Source: Pseudomonadota bacterium (GTDB lineage Bacteria; Pseudomonadota; Alphaproteobacteria; Rhizobiales; MH13). From it: a stretch of 57,586 nucleotides of DNA. The translations under genes and the position numbers were made by a program. The notes beneath the pieces are model-generated. The model saw only the letters and a list, made by a program, of their open reading frames with translations. It did not search any database and had not been told where the DNA came from. Below are positions 45,008-52,732 of the stretch, one piece after another. The first letter of the stretch is position 1. Every line of letters begins with the position of its first letter. The stretch covers positions 1 to 57,586 of the forward strand of contig JBCCPK010000008.1 of assembly GCA_039024915.1 (NCBI GenBank). Reading direction: 5' to 3'.

Positions 45008-45616
45008 ATGACACAGACTGCAACAAGCTTGCTTGACGACAGCCTAGCGGGTGGACCGTCAATCAGCCCTGGGCAGGCGCTATTCGCACAGGGCGAACGC
45101 AGCCTGCTGGTGGTTGACGATGACAAGCCGTTTCTCAGCAGACTTGGCCGGGCGATGGAATCGCGTGGCTTTGCCGTCCGGCTGGCGGGGTCCGTCGCCG
45201 AAGGTTTGAGCGCCGTCAGGGATGAAGCGCCGGCCTTTGCGGTCGTCGACATGCGTCTTGAAGATGGCAATGGCCTCGACGTTGTCTCGGCCATTCGCGA
45301 GGCGCGGCCCGAGGCGCGGGCGATCGTGCTGACCGGCTATGGCAACATCGCGACCGCCGTCAGCGCGGTGAAGATGGGCGCAACAGATTATTTGGCCAAA
45401 CCCGCCGATGCGGACATGGTGGAAAAAGCGCTGATGCAGACCGAAACGGGCGATATGGACTTGCCGGAGAACCCGATGTCGGCTGACCGGGTCCGCTGGG
45501 AGCATATTCAGCGGGTCTATGAGATGTGCGACCGCAACGTGTCAGAGACCGCGCGGCGGCTGAACATGCATCGCCGGACCTTGCAGCGTATCCTCGCCAA
45601 GCGCGCGCCGCGCTAA
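45008..45616 (+). CDS. regA: Response regulator RegA/ActR
   Basis: 202 residues from ATG 45008 (GGGAG upstream). Receiver domain with acidic pocket VVDDDKPF and phospho-acceptor Asp81 in VVDMRLEDG; the C-terminal Fis-type helix-turn-helix NVSETARRLNMHRRTLQRIL is nearly invariant in RegA proteins. Pairs with RegB to control redox- and carbon-related genes; a link to the PHB gene next door is plausible. Confidence 0.96.
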   Translation: MTQTATSLLDDSLAGGPSISPGQALFAQGERSLLVVDDDKPFLSRLGRAMESRGFAVRLAGSVAEGLSAVRDEAPAFAVVDMRLEDGNGLDVVSAIREARPEARAIVLTGYGNIATAVSAVKMGATDYLAKPADADMVEKALMQTETGDMDLPENPMSADRVRWEHIQRVYEMCDRNVSETARRLNMHRRTLQRILAKRAPR

Positions 45617-45662
45617 GCTATTCTGGGTTCGGCGCGGCTAAGCTTGCGTCGGCTCGGCGGGC

Positions 45663-46499
45663 TCAGGAAGCATCCCTGAAATTCTGCGGTATCAAGCCTG
45701 CATGGGCATACACCCTGGGAAGGGAGAAGCCGTAACGGATCGCGTCGATATCCTTTTCGGCGATGAAGGTCTCGACCTGCGGCTTGGCGAAGAAATAGCC
45801 CTGAAACAGTTCAATGCCCAGCCGCACCAGCGTTGCGGTCTCCGCTTCGGTTTCCACGCCCTCGGCCAGGACGCGGACGTTCATCAGCCTGCACATGCGT
45901 ATGATGCCGCTAACGATCGCTTCGCGCGCCGGGGAGGCGTCAATATCGGCCACCAGTTCACGATCGATCTTGATGATATCGCATTTGAGGCGCGCCAGCA
46001 GGTTCAGGCCTGAATAGCCCGCGCCGAAATCGTCGATCGCGGTCGTGAAACCCATGCGCTGATATTCGCTGAAGATATGACTGACATGGTCGATGTCCGT
46101 CATCTGTTCGTTTTCTGTGAATTCGAACATCAACCGGCGCGGGCTGAACCGGTGGCGGGCTGCGGCGGCGAGGGTCGAACGGATGCAGGCTTTGGGCTCG
46201 TACACGGCATTTGGCAGAAAGTTGATCGACAGATGCGCGGAACTGCGCGGGTCCATGTGGGTTGCCGCCAGCTCGATGGCGGTAACCCGGCAAGCCTGAT
46301 CGAATGCGTAACGGTTGGTGTCGTCGACCTGGCTGAGGACCTCGCCGGCGCCTTCGCCGCGCTTGCCGCGAACCAGTGCTTCGTAACCCCAGATGCGGCC
46401 ACGCGACAGATCCACAATCGGCTGGAAAGCCATGGTAAAGGGGATGTCAAACGCGTTCGCGTTCGCACCTCGGCATCCGCCACAACCCTTGGTTCCCAT
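45663..46499 (-). CDS. EAL-domain cyclic-di-GMP phosphodiesterase
   Basis: 278 residues from ATG 46499 (GGAGG upstream). After a short cysteine-containing N-terminus (KGCGGCRG), the EAL domain has YEALVRG, LSINFLPN, MFEFTENE, the DDFGAGYSGLNLL loop and VLAEGVETEAE, all required for catalysis. Nearly all of the protein is the EAL domain; no other sensory domain is visible. It would hydrolyse c-di-GMP and so favour motility. Converges with regA. Confidence 0.92.
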   Translation of the reverse strand: MGTKGCGGCRGANANAFDIPFTMAFQPIVDLSRGRIWGYEALVRGKRGEGAGEVLSQVDDTNRYAFDQACRVTAIELAATHMDPRSSAHLSINFLPNAVYEPKACIRSTLAAAARHRFSPRRLMFEFTENEQMTDIDHVSHIFSEYQRMGFTTAIDDFGAGYSGLNLLARLKCDIIKIDRELVADIDASPAREAIVSGIIRMCRLMNVRVLAEGVETEAETATLVRLGIELFQGYFFAKPQVETFIAEKDIDAIRYGFSLPRVYAHAGLIPQNFRDAS

Positions 46500-46686
46500 A
46501 TGCCAATCCTCCACGCGGTCTGGGAAGATACCCATGGCTATTGGTATTGCGTTAAACTTAACAAATCCTGATAGACCAACGCGTTGCGGACCGTGGCACT
46601 GCAAATGCCCGCTCCTCATGGGAAGCAACCTAAGATTGCCCATGCGCCGTAAAGTAAGCTAAGAGCATTGATTTTTATCCGCCAAT

Positions 46687-47134
46687 TTGTGACGCCCGGC
46701 ACATTTGTCCGGCGTCATCACGCCTAGTGTCTTTTCATCAGACGCGGCCACCAAGACTTCAACCCAACAGGCCGGGTCACACACAAAGGAAAAGACCGAT
46801 GACCGCTCCCAAGACCCTTTCAAAGAAGATCGCCGCCGTTGCCCTGTCCGCCGCCACAATCGTTGGCGCATCAGCGGCGACCACGACCACCGCTCAAGCG
46901 GGCGATGAAGCAATCGCAGCAGGCATCGGTTTCGTTGCTGGCACCATTTTGGGCGGCGCTGTCGCCAGCCAGCCGCGCGTCGTCCATGCCCATCCGCAGA
47001 CGGTTGTCGTGCATGGCGGCCTGCAGCCCTGGACCCCAGCCTGGTACTCCTACTGCTCGAACCGCTACCGTTCGTTCAATGCGAACACGGGCTACTTCCT
47101 GGCCTACTCCGGCAACTACGTCTTCTGCCGCTAG
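46687..47134. repeat. Direct duplication, copy 1 (promoter region plus BA14K gene)
   Basis: About 445 bp nearly identical to 47757-48199, covering the upstream TGACGC...GCGTCA inverted repeat, the leader and the whole BA14K-like gene. Differences are scattered substitutions, mostly synonymous. Confidence 0.85.
46799..47134 (+). CDS. BA14K-like small secreted protein, copy 1
   Basis: 111 residues with an N-terminal signal peptide (SKKIAAVALSAATIVGASA, cleavage near TTAQA). The C-terminal part GGLQPWTPAWYSYCSNRYR and TGYFLAYSGNYVFC matches the BA14K family, first known as a Brucella antigen, with two conserved cysteines and a Y-R-S-F motif. AAAGGA before the ATG. Function in the family is not established; a cell-surface, possibly lectin-like role has been proposed. 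A near-identical copy lies at 47867-48199. Confidence 0.85.
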   Translation: MTAPKTLSKKIAAVALSAATIVGASAATTTTAQAGDEAIAAGIGFVAGTILGGAVASQPRVVHAHPQTVVVHGGLQPWTPAWYSYCSNRYRSFNANTGYFLAYSGNYVFCR

Positions 47135-47207
47135 GGCCTCCATCGCACCATACGGAAAACTCGTCGGGTATCATGCCCGGCGGGTTTCGCCTTGTGTGGA
47201 GACTTGA

Positions 47208-47708
47208 TCAGCTGTCGGCGATTGCCTGACCGGGATCGTCCAGACGCTGCAAGCGGCCCATGGCGTGCCGGGCGAGCCGCAAGGTGAGCGCCTTGCGGCG
47301 CGACGCATGAAGCTTGATCAGTTTCGGTTCGCGGATGGCGTGCGCCCCGAACGCATCGGCGATCAAAAGGCCCTCCGTCTCTGGGAAAGCGTTGACAGGC
47401 ACATCGGGCGCGGTTGCAAAGGAAAAGCGGTCGCAGAAATCGATGTAATCGGGCCATTTGAAATCCGCCCGCAGGTCTGCAAGCGATGACTTGACCTCGA
47501 CAATCGTGATCAGCCCATCGGGCATCAGCGCGACCACGTCAGCGCGGCGGCCATTGGCAAGGCTCGCCTCGTACAGGCACACCGCTCCGGCCTGGGCGAG
47601 CATGCGCGCGACCCCGCGCCGGATGGCCATCGCCCGGTCAGACTGGCGACCGTCTGCCAGCGGGTCGGGCGACAAGGGATGCGGCGCAGAAGAATCGACC
47701 ATGGGCAT
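47208..47708 (-). CDS. mmcB: MmcB-family DNA repair protein
   Basis: 166 residues from ATG 47708 with AGGTGA upstream; a second ATG at 47702 is possible. The core VEVKSS with TRADLRADFKWPDYIDFCDRFSF-type stretch, preceded by GRRADVVALMPDG, is the restriction-endonuclease-like fold of MmcB. In Caulobacter MmcB contributes to damage-induced mutagenesis with the ImuB/DnaE2 pathway, and here the imuA-imuB genes lie about 7 kb away. Minus strand, between the two BA14K copies. I find no clear LexA box directly upstream. Confidence 0.85.
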   Translation of the reverse strand: MPMVDSSAPHPLSPDPLADGRQSDRAMAIRRGVARMLAQAGAVCLYEASLANGRRADVVALMPDGLITIVEVKSSLADLRADFKWPDYIDFCDRFSFATAPDVPVNAFPETEGLLIADAFGAHAIREPKLIKLHASRRKALTLRLARHAMGRLQRLDDPGQAIADS

Positions 47709-47756
47709 GGCTGCAGTTTCACCTGCCACAGCGAACAATTGCAAATTGAGACCAAA

Positions 47757-48199
47757 TGTGACGCCCGGCACATTTGCGCAGCGTCATCACGCCTAGGGTC
47801 CTTTCATCAGACGCGGCCACCAAGACTTCAACCCAACAGGCCGGGTCACAAACAAAGGAAAAAACAATGTCCGCTCCCAAGACCCTTTCGAAGAAAATCG
47901 CCGCCGTTGCCCTGTCCGCCGCCACAATCGTTGGCGCATCGGCAACCACCACAACGACGGCACAGGCCAACGAAGCGGTCGCCGCAGGCATCGGTTTTGT
48001 TGCGGGCACCATTTTGGGCGGCGCTGTCGCCAGTCAGCCGCGCGTTGTCTACACCCAGCCGCGCACGGTCGTTGTTCGTGGTGGCCTGCAGCCCTGGACC
48101 CCGGCCTGGTACTCCTACTGCTCGAACCGCTACCGGTCGTTTAACCCGAACACGGGCTACTTCCTGGCCTACTCCGGCAACTACGTCTTCTGCCACTAA
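47757..48199. repeat. Direct duplication, copy 2 (promoter region plus BA14K gene)
   Basis: Second copy of the 46687-47134 unit; it keeps the TGACGC...GCGTCA inverted repeat in the leader. The mmcB gene lies between the copies in opposite orientation. Confidence 0.85.
47867..48199 (+). CDS. BA14K-like small secreted protein, copy 2
   Basis: 110 residues, nearly identical to copy 1 (the signal peptide and the C-terminal PWTPAWYSYCSNRYRSF and GYFLAYSGNYVFC are unchanged). The differences cluster in the middle (VYTQPRTVVV instead of VHAHPQTVVV). AAAGGAAAAAAC precedes the ATG. Ends before a strong hairpin terminator. Confidence 0.85.
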   Translation: MSAPKTLSKKIAAVALSAATIVGASATTTTTAQANEAVAAGIGFVAGTILGGAVASQPRVVYTQPRTVVVRGGLQPWTPAWYSYCSNRYRSFNPNTGYFLAYSGNYVFCH

Positions 48200-48240
48200 G
48201 TCTGCTCCCCTGTCCTTCCACCCCTTTGTTGGGAAGCAGC

Positions 48241-48276
48241 CAGAACCCGCCGGGCAACTCCCCCCGGCGGGTTCTG
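48241..48276 (+). terminator. Hairpin terminator after BA14K copy 2
   Basis: CAGAACCCGCCGGG pairs perfectly with CCCGGCGGGTTCTG (14 bp) around an 8-base loop, followed by CTTT. It separates the BA14K gene from fliK. Confidence 0.85.
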
Positions 48277-48306
48277 CTTTATCGCGGGAACACCCCACTA
48301 AGGCGA

Positions 48307-50109
48307 ATGTTAACCCCCATCGTGGACTGTTCGGCCATGAGTGTGCTCCCGATCATGCCCGTCAGCGAAACGGTCTCCCGGCAGGCCGATACCGGCACGC
48401 TGAAGACTGGCGGGGACGGCGCGGCAGCGCGCGCAAACGCCGCGAATGCCGCGAGCGGTCAGCAAGCGACCAACCTCACATCACAGGCAACAACCCAAGC
48501 GCAGTCTGCGAGCGCGCAGGCCGTCCTCACCTTGATCAAGCTCCTTGGCCGGCCGCTTTCCGGAACGGTTTTACCCGGCCCCCAAGTGGCATCAGGCGGT
48601 GAAGCGGCGGCTCAAGCGCCCTCCAGCCCCGCATCTCAGAACGCTACAGCGCCTCAACAGCGCGCAATACCCGTCCAGCTCAGCGTGGAAAACCTTTCAG
48701 CTCCGCGCGCCCAGTCGGCAGTACCGACGAATACTCCGCAGCCTGGCGGTCAACCAGCGACGCCGCAACAGATCGAGACACTGCTCCCCCTGCCTCGCGA
48801 GGTGCGGCCCCCTCAAGCTGGCTCAGCCATTCGTGTCAGCGCGCCGCCGTCCAATTCGGGATTTGATCTCCAGATCGAGGTTTTGCGAAACGGTCCACCA
48901 CCATCGCCGCAGGCACAGTTGCGCGCTGACCTGGCTAGACAAACATCGCCCGCACCCATGGCGGCTGATCTGCTCGCCTTGCGATCCTCTGTTACGGGCA
49001 ACCAGCCGCTTGATGCCGCGATCGAGCGTGTTGTTGGGCACATTTTGAAACCGGGTCCCGCCCAATCAAGCCCGGCGCAACCAGCTCCAGCGCAACCCGG
49101 TACACAGGTACCGGTTTCGGCGCAGCCCGGTACGCAGCCGCCCGGTCCAGCGCAACCCGGTTTTCAGGCAACAAGTGCTGGGGGCAAAGACGCGTTTACC
49201 CAAACCTTGAGACAGGTGCTCGCCCCTCTTTCGGCGTCCTCAGCTTCGGCCCCGCTGCAAACGTCTGCGGGGAGTGGCAGCGGTTCCGGTTTGCAGGGCG
49301 CGGTCGCAGCATTGGTTCGCGCACTCGGTATAGCCATGAACCAACAAACAGGCAGCCCCACATCGCCGATCACAACCGCTTCGCCAGCAGGAAACCAGAC
49401 CGCTGGGCAGCCAAATCCGGGGCAGGCAAATCTGGGGCAGCCAAATTCGGGCCAGCCAAGTCCGGGGCAGCCCGCCTCGCCGGCGCAGGCAGGTCCGTCA
49501 AAACTTACCGCTCAAGCGCTCCCAGCCCCTCCTGATTTGGCTGATCCCGTGCAAAGGGCGAATCTGCTCGCCAAAGCGGAGGGTGCGCTGTCACGGATCA
49601 ATGCCATGGCAGCCTTGGACCAGCAGACAGTGCCAAGCGCAGCGCGCGGTGAGCCCGCGGCTACGCTGCCACAAACGCAGCAGACCCAACCGACCCAACA
49701 GCTCGCGCGGCTCGATATTCCCATGCTTATCGGACAGGAGGCCGCCGTGCTCGGCGTTGCCATTGAAGCGGATCGTGACGAAGGCCGATCCGGCCCCGAT
49801 GCAGCGGTCAAGGCCTGGCGCTTTCGGTTCGCCTTTGAAGCGCGCGACGCGGGTGGCGTCGAGGGCGTGGTTGCCTTGCAAACCGACCCCAATGATTCAC
49901 GATCCGTCATCGATGTCGGGGTTTGGGCGAGCGACGAGGATATGCTGGTTCGCCTGAAAGCACATCGCGCTGCGCTATCGCAGCATTTGAACGCTCTGGG
50001 TCTGACTGTCGCCAGTCTGACCGTCGCTGAGACTGAGAAGGCGGCATCGTCCGAGCGATCCCCAGTCGAGACTGCATCACCATACCATGCCGTGGATGTC
50101 CGCTCGTGA
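48307..50109 (+). CDS. fliK: Flagellar hook-length control protein FliK, Pro/Gln-rich form
   Basis: 600 residues from ATG 48307 (AAGGCGA directly upstream; ATG 48337 is an alternative). Most of the protein is low complexity, rich in Gln, Pro, Ala and Ser, with short tandem repeats (QPxPG-type near residue 370; PAQPGxQ near residue 260). The C-terminal 110 residues (LDIPMLIGQEAAVLGVAIE to VASLTVAE) form the Flg_hook domain that switches export specificity in FlhB. The GTGA overlap with the next gene couples them. No other flagellar genes are in the window. Confidence 0.85.
   Translation: MLTPIVDCSAMSVLPIMPVSETVSRQADTGTLKTGGDGAAARANAANAASGQQATNLTSQATTQAQSASAQAVLTLIKLLGRPLSGTVLPGPQVASGGEAAAQAPSSPASQNATAPQQRAIPVQLSVENLSAPRAQSAVPTNTPQPGGQPATPQQIETLLPLPREVRPPQAGSAIRVSAPPSNSGFDLQIEVLRNGPPPSPQAQLRADLARQTSPAPMAADLLALRSSVTGNQPLDAAIERVVGHILKPGPAQSSPAQPAPAQPGTQVPVSAQPGTQPPGPAQPGFQATSAGGKDAFTQTLRQVLAPLSASSASAPLQTSAGSGSGSGLQGAVAALVRALGIAMNQQTGSPTSPITTASPAGNQTAGQPNPGQANLGQPNSGQPSPGQPASPAQAGPSKLTAQALPAPPDLADPVQRANLLAKAEGALSRINAMAALDQQTVPSAARGEPAATLPQTQQTQPTQQLARLDIPMLIGQEAAVLGVAIEADRDEGRSGPDAAVKAWRFRFAFEARDAGGVEGVVALQTDPNDSRSVIDVGVWASDEDMLVRLKAHRAALSQHLNALGLTVASLTVAETEKAASSERSPVETASPYHAVDVRS
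49408..49467 (+). repeat. 15-bp tandem repeat inside fliK
   Basis: Four copies of a CAGCCAAATCCGGGG-like unit, coding QPNPG, QANLG, QPNSG and QPSPG. It is an in-frame minisatellite in the disordered part of the protein, which could change FliK length and so hook length. Confidence 0.75.
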
Positions 50110-50441
50110 GCGTGGATGAAGGCCCTCGGTCACCCAACGCAGCGAACGACGCTGGGCCGACACTTGCGGTTGCCTTGCGCTACACGGAAGACGATGCAGC
50201 ACCGGTTGTCGTTGCGTCCGGCCGCGGACACGTCGCCGATACAATTGTCTCAATCGCGAGCGAGGCGGGCGTCACCATTGATGAAAATCCGGCGCTTGCC
50301 ACAGCCCTTGAACACGTACCGCTCGATGAGCCGATCCCCGAAGCGCTCTATATAGCGGTCGCAGAGGTCATTGGGTGGGTTCTGTCGCACCGAAACTCTG
50401 CCGGACAGAGATCCGAGCATCAGGGCAACGCAGGGTCGTGA
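50106..50441 (+). CDS. FhlB-like protein (FlhB C-terminal domain homologue)
   Basis: 111 residues starting at a GTG that overlaps the fliK stop. The sequence AVALRYTEDDAAPVVVASGRGHVADTIV... and ...ALYIAVAEVIGWVL matches the cytoplasmic domain of FlhB, but without the NPTH autocleavage site and membrane part. Such FhlB proteins are encoded next to fliK in some Proteobacteria and may act on the export gate. Confidence 0.85.
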   Translation: MSVDEGPRSPNAANDAGPTLAVALRYTEDDAAPVVVASGRGHVADTIVSIASEAGVTIDENPALATALEHVPLDEPIPEALYIAVAEVIGWVLSHRNSAGQRSEHQGNAGS

Positions 50442-50763
50442 GCGGGTTTCGTCTTGTCTGCTTCAGCACTGTTCGACGCGGCGGCCCCATGTCCCCCCAA
50501 TGTCTGTGCCACTTTCTCAAATGCCTGCGCGTTACAAGCGATTCGCTCCATGTCGGTGCCCAAAACCTTGAAAAACGAAGGTTAGCCGCATTGCCACCCA
50601 ATAAATCAGCGTCTGCTTAACCAATCTCATGCACCTTGATGCAGAACTGTTGTGGCGTACTGGCAACATTTGAGCGAAGACTGATCATCAGCTTCCAGCG
50701 CGAAGTGTGCGTAAGGGCAAAGGGGGATGGCGTGGTAGGACAAAGCACGTCATGGTGTGAGCG
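50442..50763. other. Intergenic region after the FhlB gene
   Basis: About 320 bp with no gene I can support on either strand. Confidence 0.5.
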
Positions 50764-51177
50764 ATGATGACGCAGGGATCACGTCTGGGGGCTATCGCTG
50801 GCGCGGTTACGGCATTGCTGCTGCTTTCGAGCACGCTGTTGCCGACGCTGTCCTATGCGCAGAAATACGCCAACCATATCAGCAATTACAGTGGCGCTGA
50901 CGCTCGAACAACCGCCATTCGCGGCTTCGCTCGGCTCTATGTAAGCCCGCAAGCAGCTATGCTTCCCGTTGTCCTTTTCGAGGCCGCGGATACGAGCTTT
51001 GATGCCCTGCCGTCTAACTGTCTGGTCGAAAAGCACGTGCCTTCCCAGGGCCCGCTAGCGTTTGCGCCCGAATTTGCTTGGGGTGGAATGTACGGGAGCG
51101 AACGTCATCCCGTTGGTTTGAGCCCAGCCGCGATGCCCGGGCCGCCCAAAAGTGTGGCCCCCATCACAGTTGTTTGA
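50764..51177 (+). CDS. Hypothetical secreted protein
   Basis: 137 residues if the first of two ATGs is used. A clean signal peptide is visible (AIAGAVTALLLLSSTLLPTLSYA, cleavage after SYA). The mature part (about 105 residues) has one pair of hydrophobic patches, one cysteine (SNCLVEKH) and a Pro-rich end. I do not recognise a family. It might be a lineage-specific secreted protein; support is the signal peptide and the absence of a competing gene. Confidence 0.5.
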   Translation: MMTQGSRLGAIAGAVTALLLLSSTLLPTLSYAQKYANHISNYSGADARTTAIRGFARLYVSPQAAMLPVVLFEAADTSFDALPSNCLVEKHVPSQGPLAFAPEFAWGGMYGSERHPVGLSPAAMPGPPKSVAPITVV

Positions 51178-51240
51178 TGCGACCTGTGACACTCTCTCTT
51201 TATTGAATTCCACGACTTTCATCCTTTCAGGAGTACCAAC

Positions 51241-51864
51241 ATGATTTCTCGTCGTTCCTTGCTGCTTGGCGCGCTTGGTACAGCCGCTGCCGCCAGCACC
51301 GCCCGCGCCGAAAGCGCTATGGATGCCTTCCTCGATTCGATTGGCCTCGATCCGTCATCCGGCGGCACTGGCCGTCAGCGTGCCTTCCGTCTTGACCCGC
51401 AATTCCGTCCGCAGACGGTGTCGTATTCAGGACGTGAGCGCAGCGGCACAATCGTTATCGATGTCGCCAACAAGTTCCTCTACCACGTCAATGGCGATGG
51501 TAGCGCGCGTCGCTATGGGATCGGCGTTGGCCGCGATGGCTTCCGCTGGGCTGGTGCTGCACGCGTGGGCCGCAAGGCCGAATGGCCGACCTGGACGCCG
51601 CCGCGTGCGATGATCCGCCGTCAGCCGGAGCTGCGTCAGTGGGCTGGTGGGATGCCCGGTGGCCCCGAAAATCCGCTGGGTGCCCGTGCGCTTTACCTGT
51701 ATCGCGGTGGTCGCGACACGCTGTACCGCATCCACGGTACCAATGCGCCGTGGTCCATTGGTCAGGCGATGTCGTCAGGCTGCATTCGTATGATGAACGA
51801 GCATGTGGAAGAGCTGTACGAGCGCGTACGCATCGGCAGCCGCGTTATCGTTCGCCAAGTCTAG
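51241..51864 (+). CDS. L,D-transpeptidase, YkuD family
   Basis: 207 residues with AGGAG before the ATG. The N-terminus has a twin-arginine-like SRRSLLLGALG signal. The YkuD domain has IVIDVANKFLYHV, a histidine in YRIHGTN and the nucleophile in MSSGCIRM. It makes 3-3 crosslinks or attaches proteins to peptidoglycan in the periplasm. Terminated by the hairpin at 51936-51960. Confidence 0.94.
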   Translation: MISRRSLLLGALGTAAAASTARAESAMDAFLDSIGLDPSSGGTGRQRAFRLDPQFRPQTVSYSGRERSGTIVIDVANKFLYHVNGDGSARRYGIGVGRDGFRWAGAARVGRKAEWPTWTPPRAMIRRQPELRQWAGGMPGGPENPLGARALYLYRGGRDTLYRIHGTNAPWSIGQAMSSGCIRMMNEHVEELYERVRIGSRVIVRQV

Positions 51865-51935
51865 GCATAGGCCTTTTTCAGAGCATGGGTGATGGGCGGT
51901 GGTGCCTGATCTGTCGCTCTGAACCAAAAGACTCG

Positions 51936-51960
51936 AAGCCCGGCGGTTTTCGCCGGGCTT
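51936..51960 (+). terminator. Rho-independent terminator after the L,D-transpeptidase
   Basis: AAGCCCGGCG and CGCCGGGCTT form a 10-bp stem around GTTTT, followed by TTTTC. Confidence 0.9.
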
Positions 51961-52078
51961 TTTCTATGGCGTTGATGCAACCCATCATCGTCGTTATCCG
52001 GTTACCCGCCTTTCTACGCTGTGGCGAACTGCGTTCATGCCATTGACTTGAAGGCCCTCACGCGCACCATCTGCGCCG

Positions 52079-52732
52079 ATGAATGTGGAGCGCAAGACCA
52101 TCTATCCGGCGGACAGCGGCCACGATCCCGATGCGCTTGAATCCGGTGATGATGGCGGCGCGCGCGACCAACGCCGAAAAACGCGCCGGAAGCCTCGCAA
52201 GATGACCGCAGAGCGGCTGCACCGGATCGCGTTGGCCTATCTCGACCGATATGACGCGAGCGAAGCGCATTTCCGCGGCGTACTTGAAAGGCGCGTTGTC
52301 AAAGCCGCCCGCGCGCACGACCAGGATCCGGCAGACTTTGCGGAGATGATCAACGCGCAAGTCGCCAAGATGGTCGAAGCTGGCTTCATCAACAACACCC
52401 GCTATGCGGGCCAGCAGGTCAACACCTTGCGCGGACGTGGGGGCTCAACCCGCATGATTACCGCAAGGTTGCGGGCGAAAGGTGTTGAAGATGACGCCAT
52501 TTCGAGCGCGCTGAACGAGGCCGAAGGGAACGACACGCTGGCCGCAGAACGGTATGCGCGACGCCGGCGGCTTGGTCCGTATCGGCTTAACGGCCGTGCC
52601 GAACGACGCGACCGCGACCTCGCCGCACTGTGTCGAGCGGGGTTTGACTACGGGCTGGCCGTCTCGATTGTCGACCGCGATACCGGCGCGATTTCCGATG
52701 GCCCGACCAACGGTTTGTCTGGCAATGGATGA
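52079..52732 (+). CDS. recX: RecX-family regulatory protein
   Basis: 217 residues. Helical RecX repeats appear around LDRYDASEAHFRGVLERRV, MVEAGFINNTRYA and RMITARLRAKGVEDDAI. RecX modulates RecA filaments during SOS. It is longer than enteric RecX because of a charged N-terminal extension. It overlaps the next gene by 8 bp. recA is not in the window. Confidence 0.88.
   Translation: MNVERKTIYPADSGHDPDALESGDDGGARDQRRKTRRKPRKMTAERLHRIALAYLDRYDASEAHFRGVLERRVVKAARAHDQDPADFAEMINAQVAKMVEAGFINNTRYAGQQVNTLRGRGGSTRMITARLRAKGVEDDAISSALNEAEGNDTLAAERYARRRRLGPYRLNGRAERRDRDLAALCRAGFDYGLAVSIVDRDTGAISDGPTNGLSGNG

Noticed and set aside
47164-47179. Terminator after BA14K copy 1
   Set aside because: Only a 4-bp CGGG/CCCG stem with no T-run; too weak to call.
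47709-47760. LexA box upstream of mmcB
   Set aside because: A single GAAC with an AATT at the second half-site position is present; the second GAAC is missing, so it does not meet the consensus.
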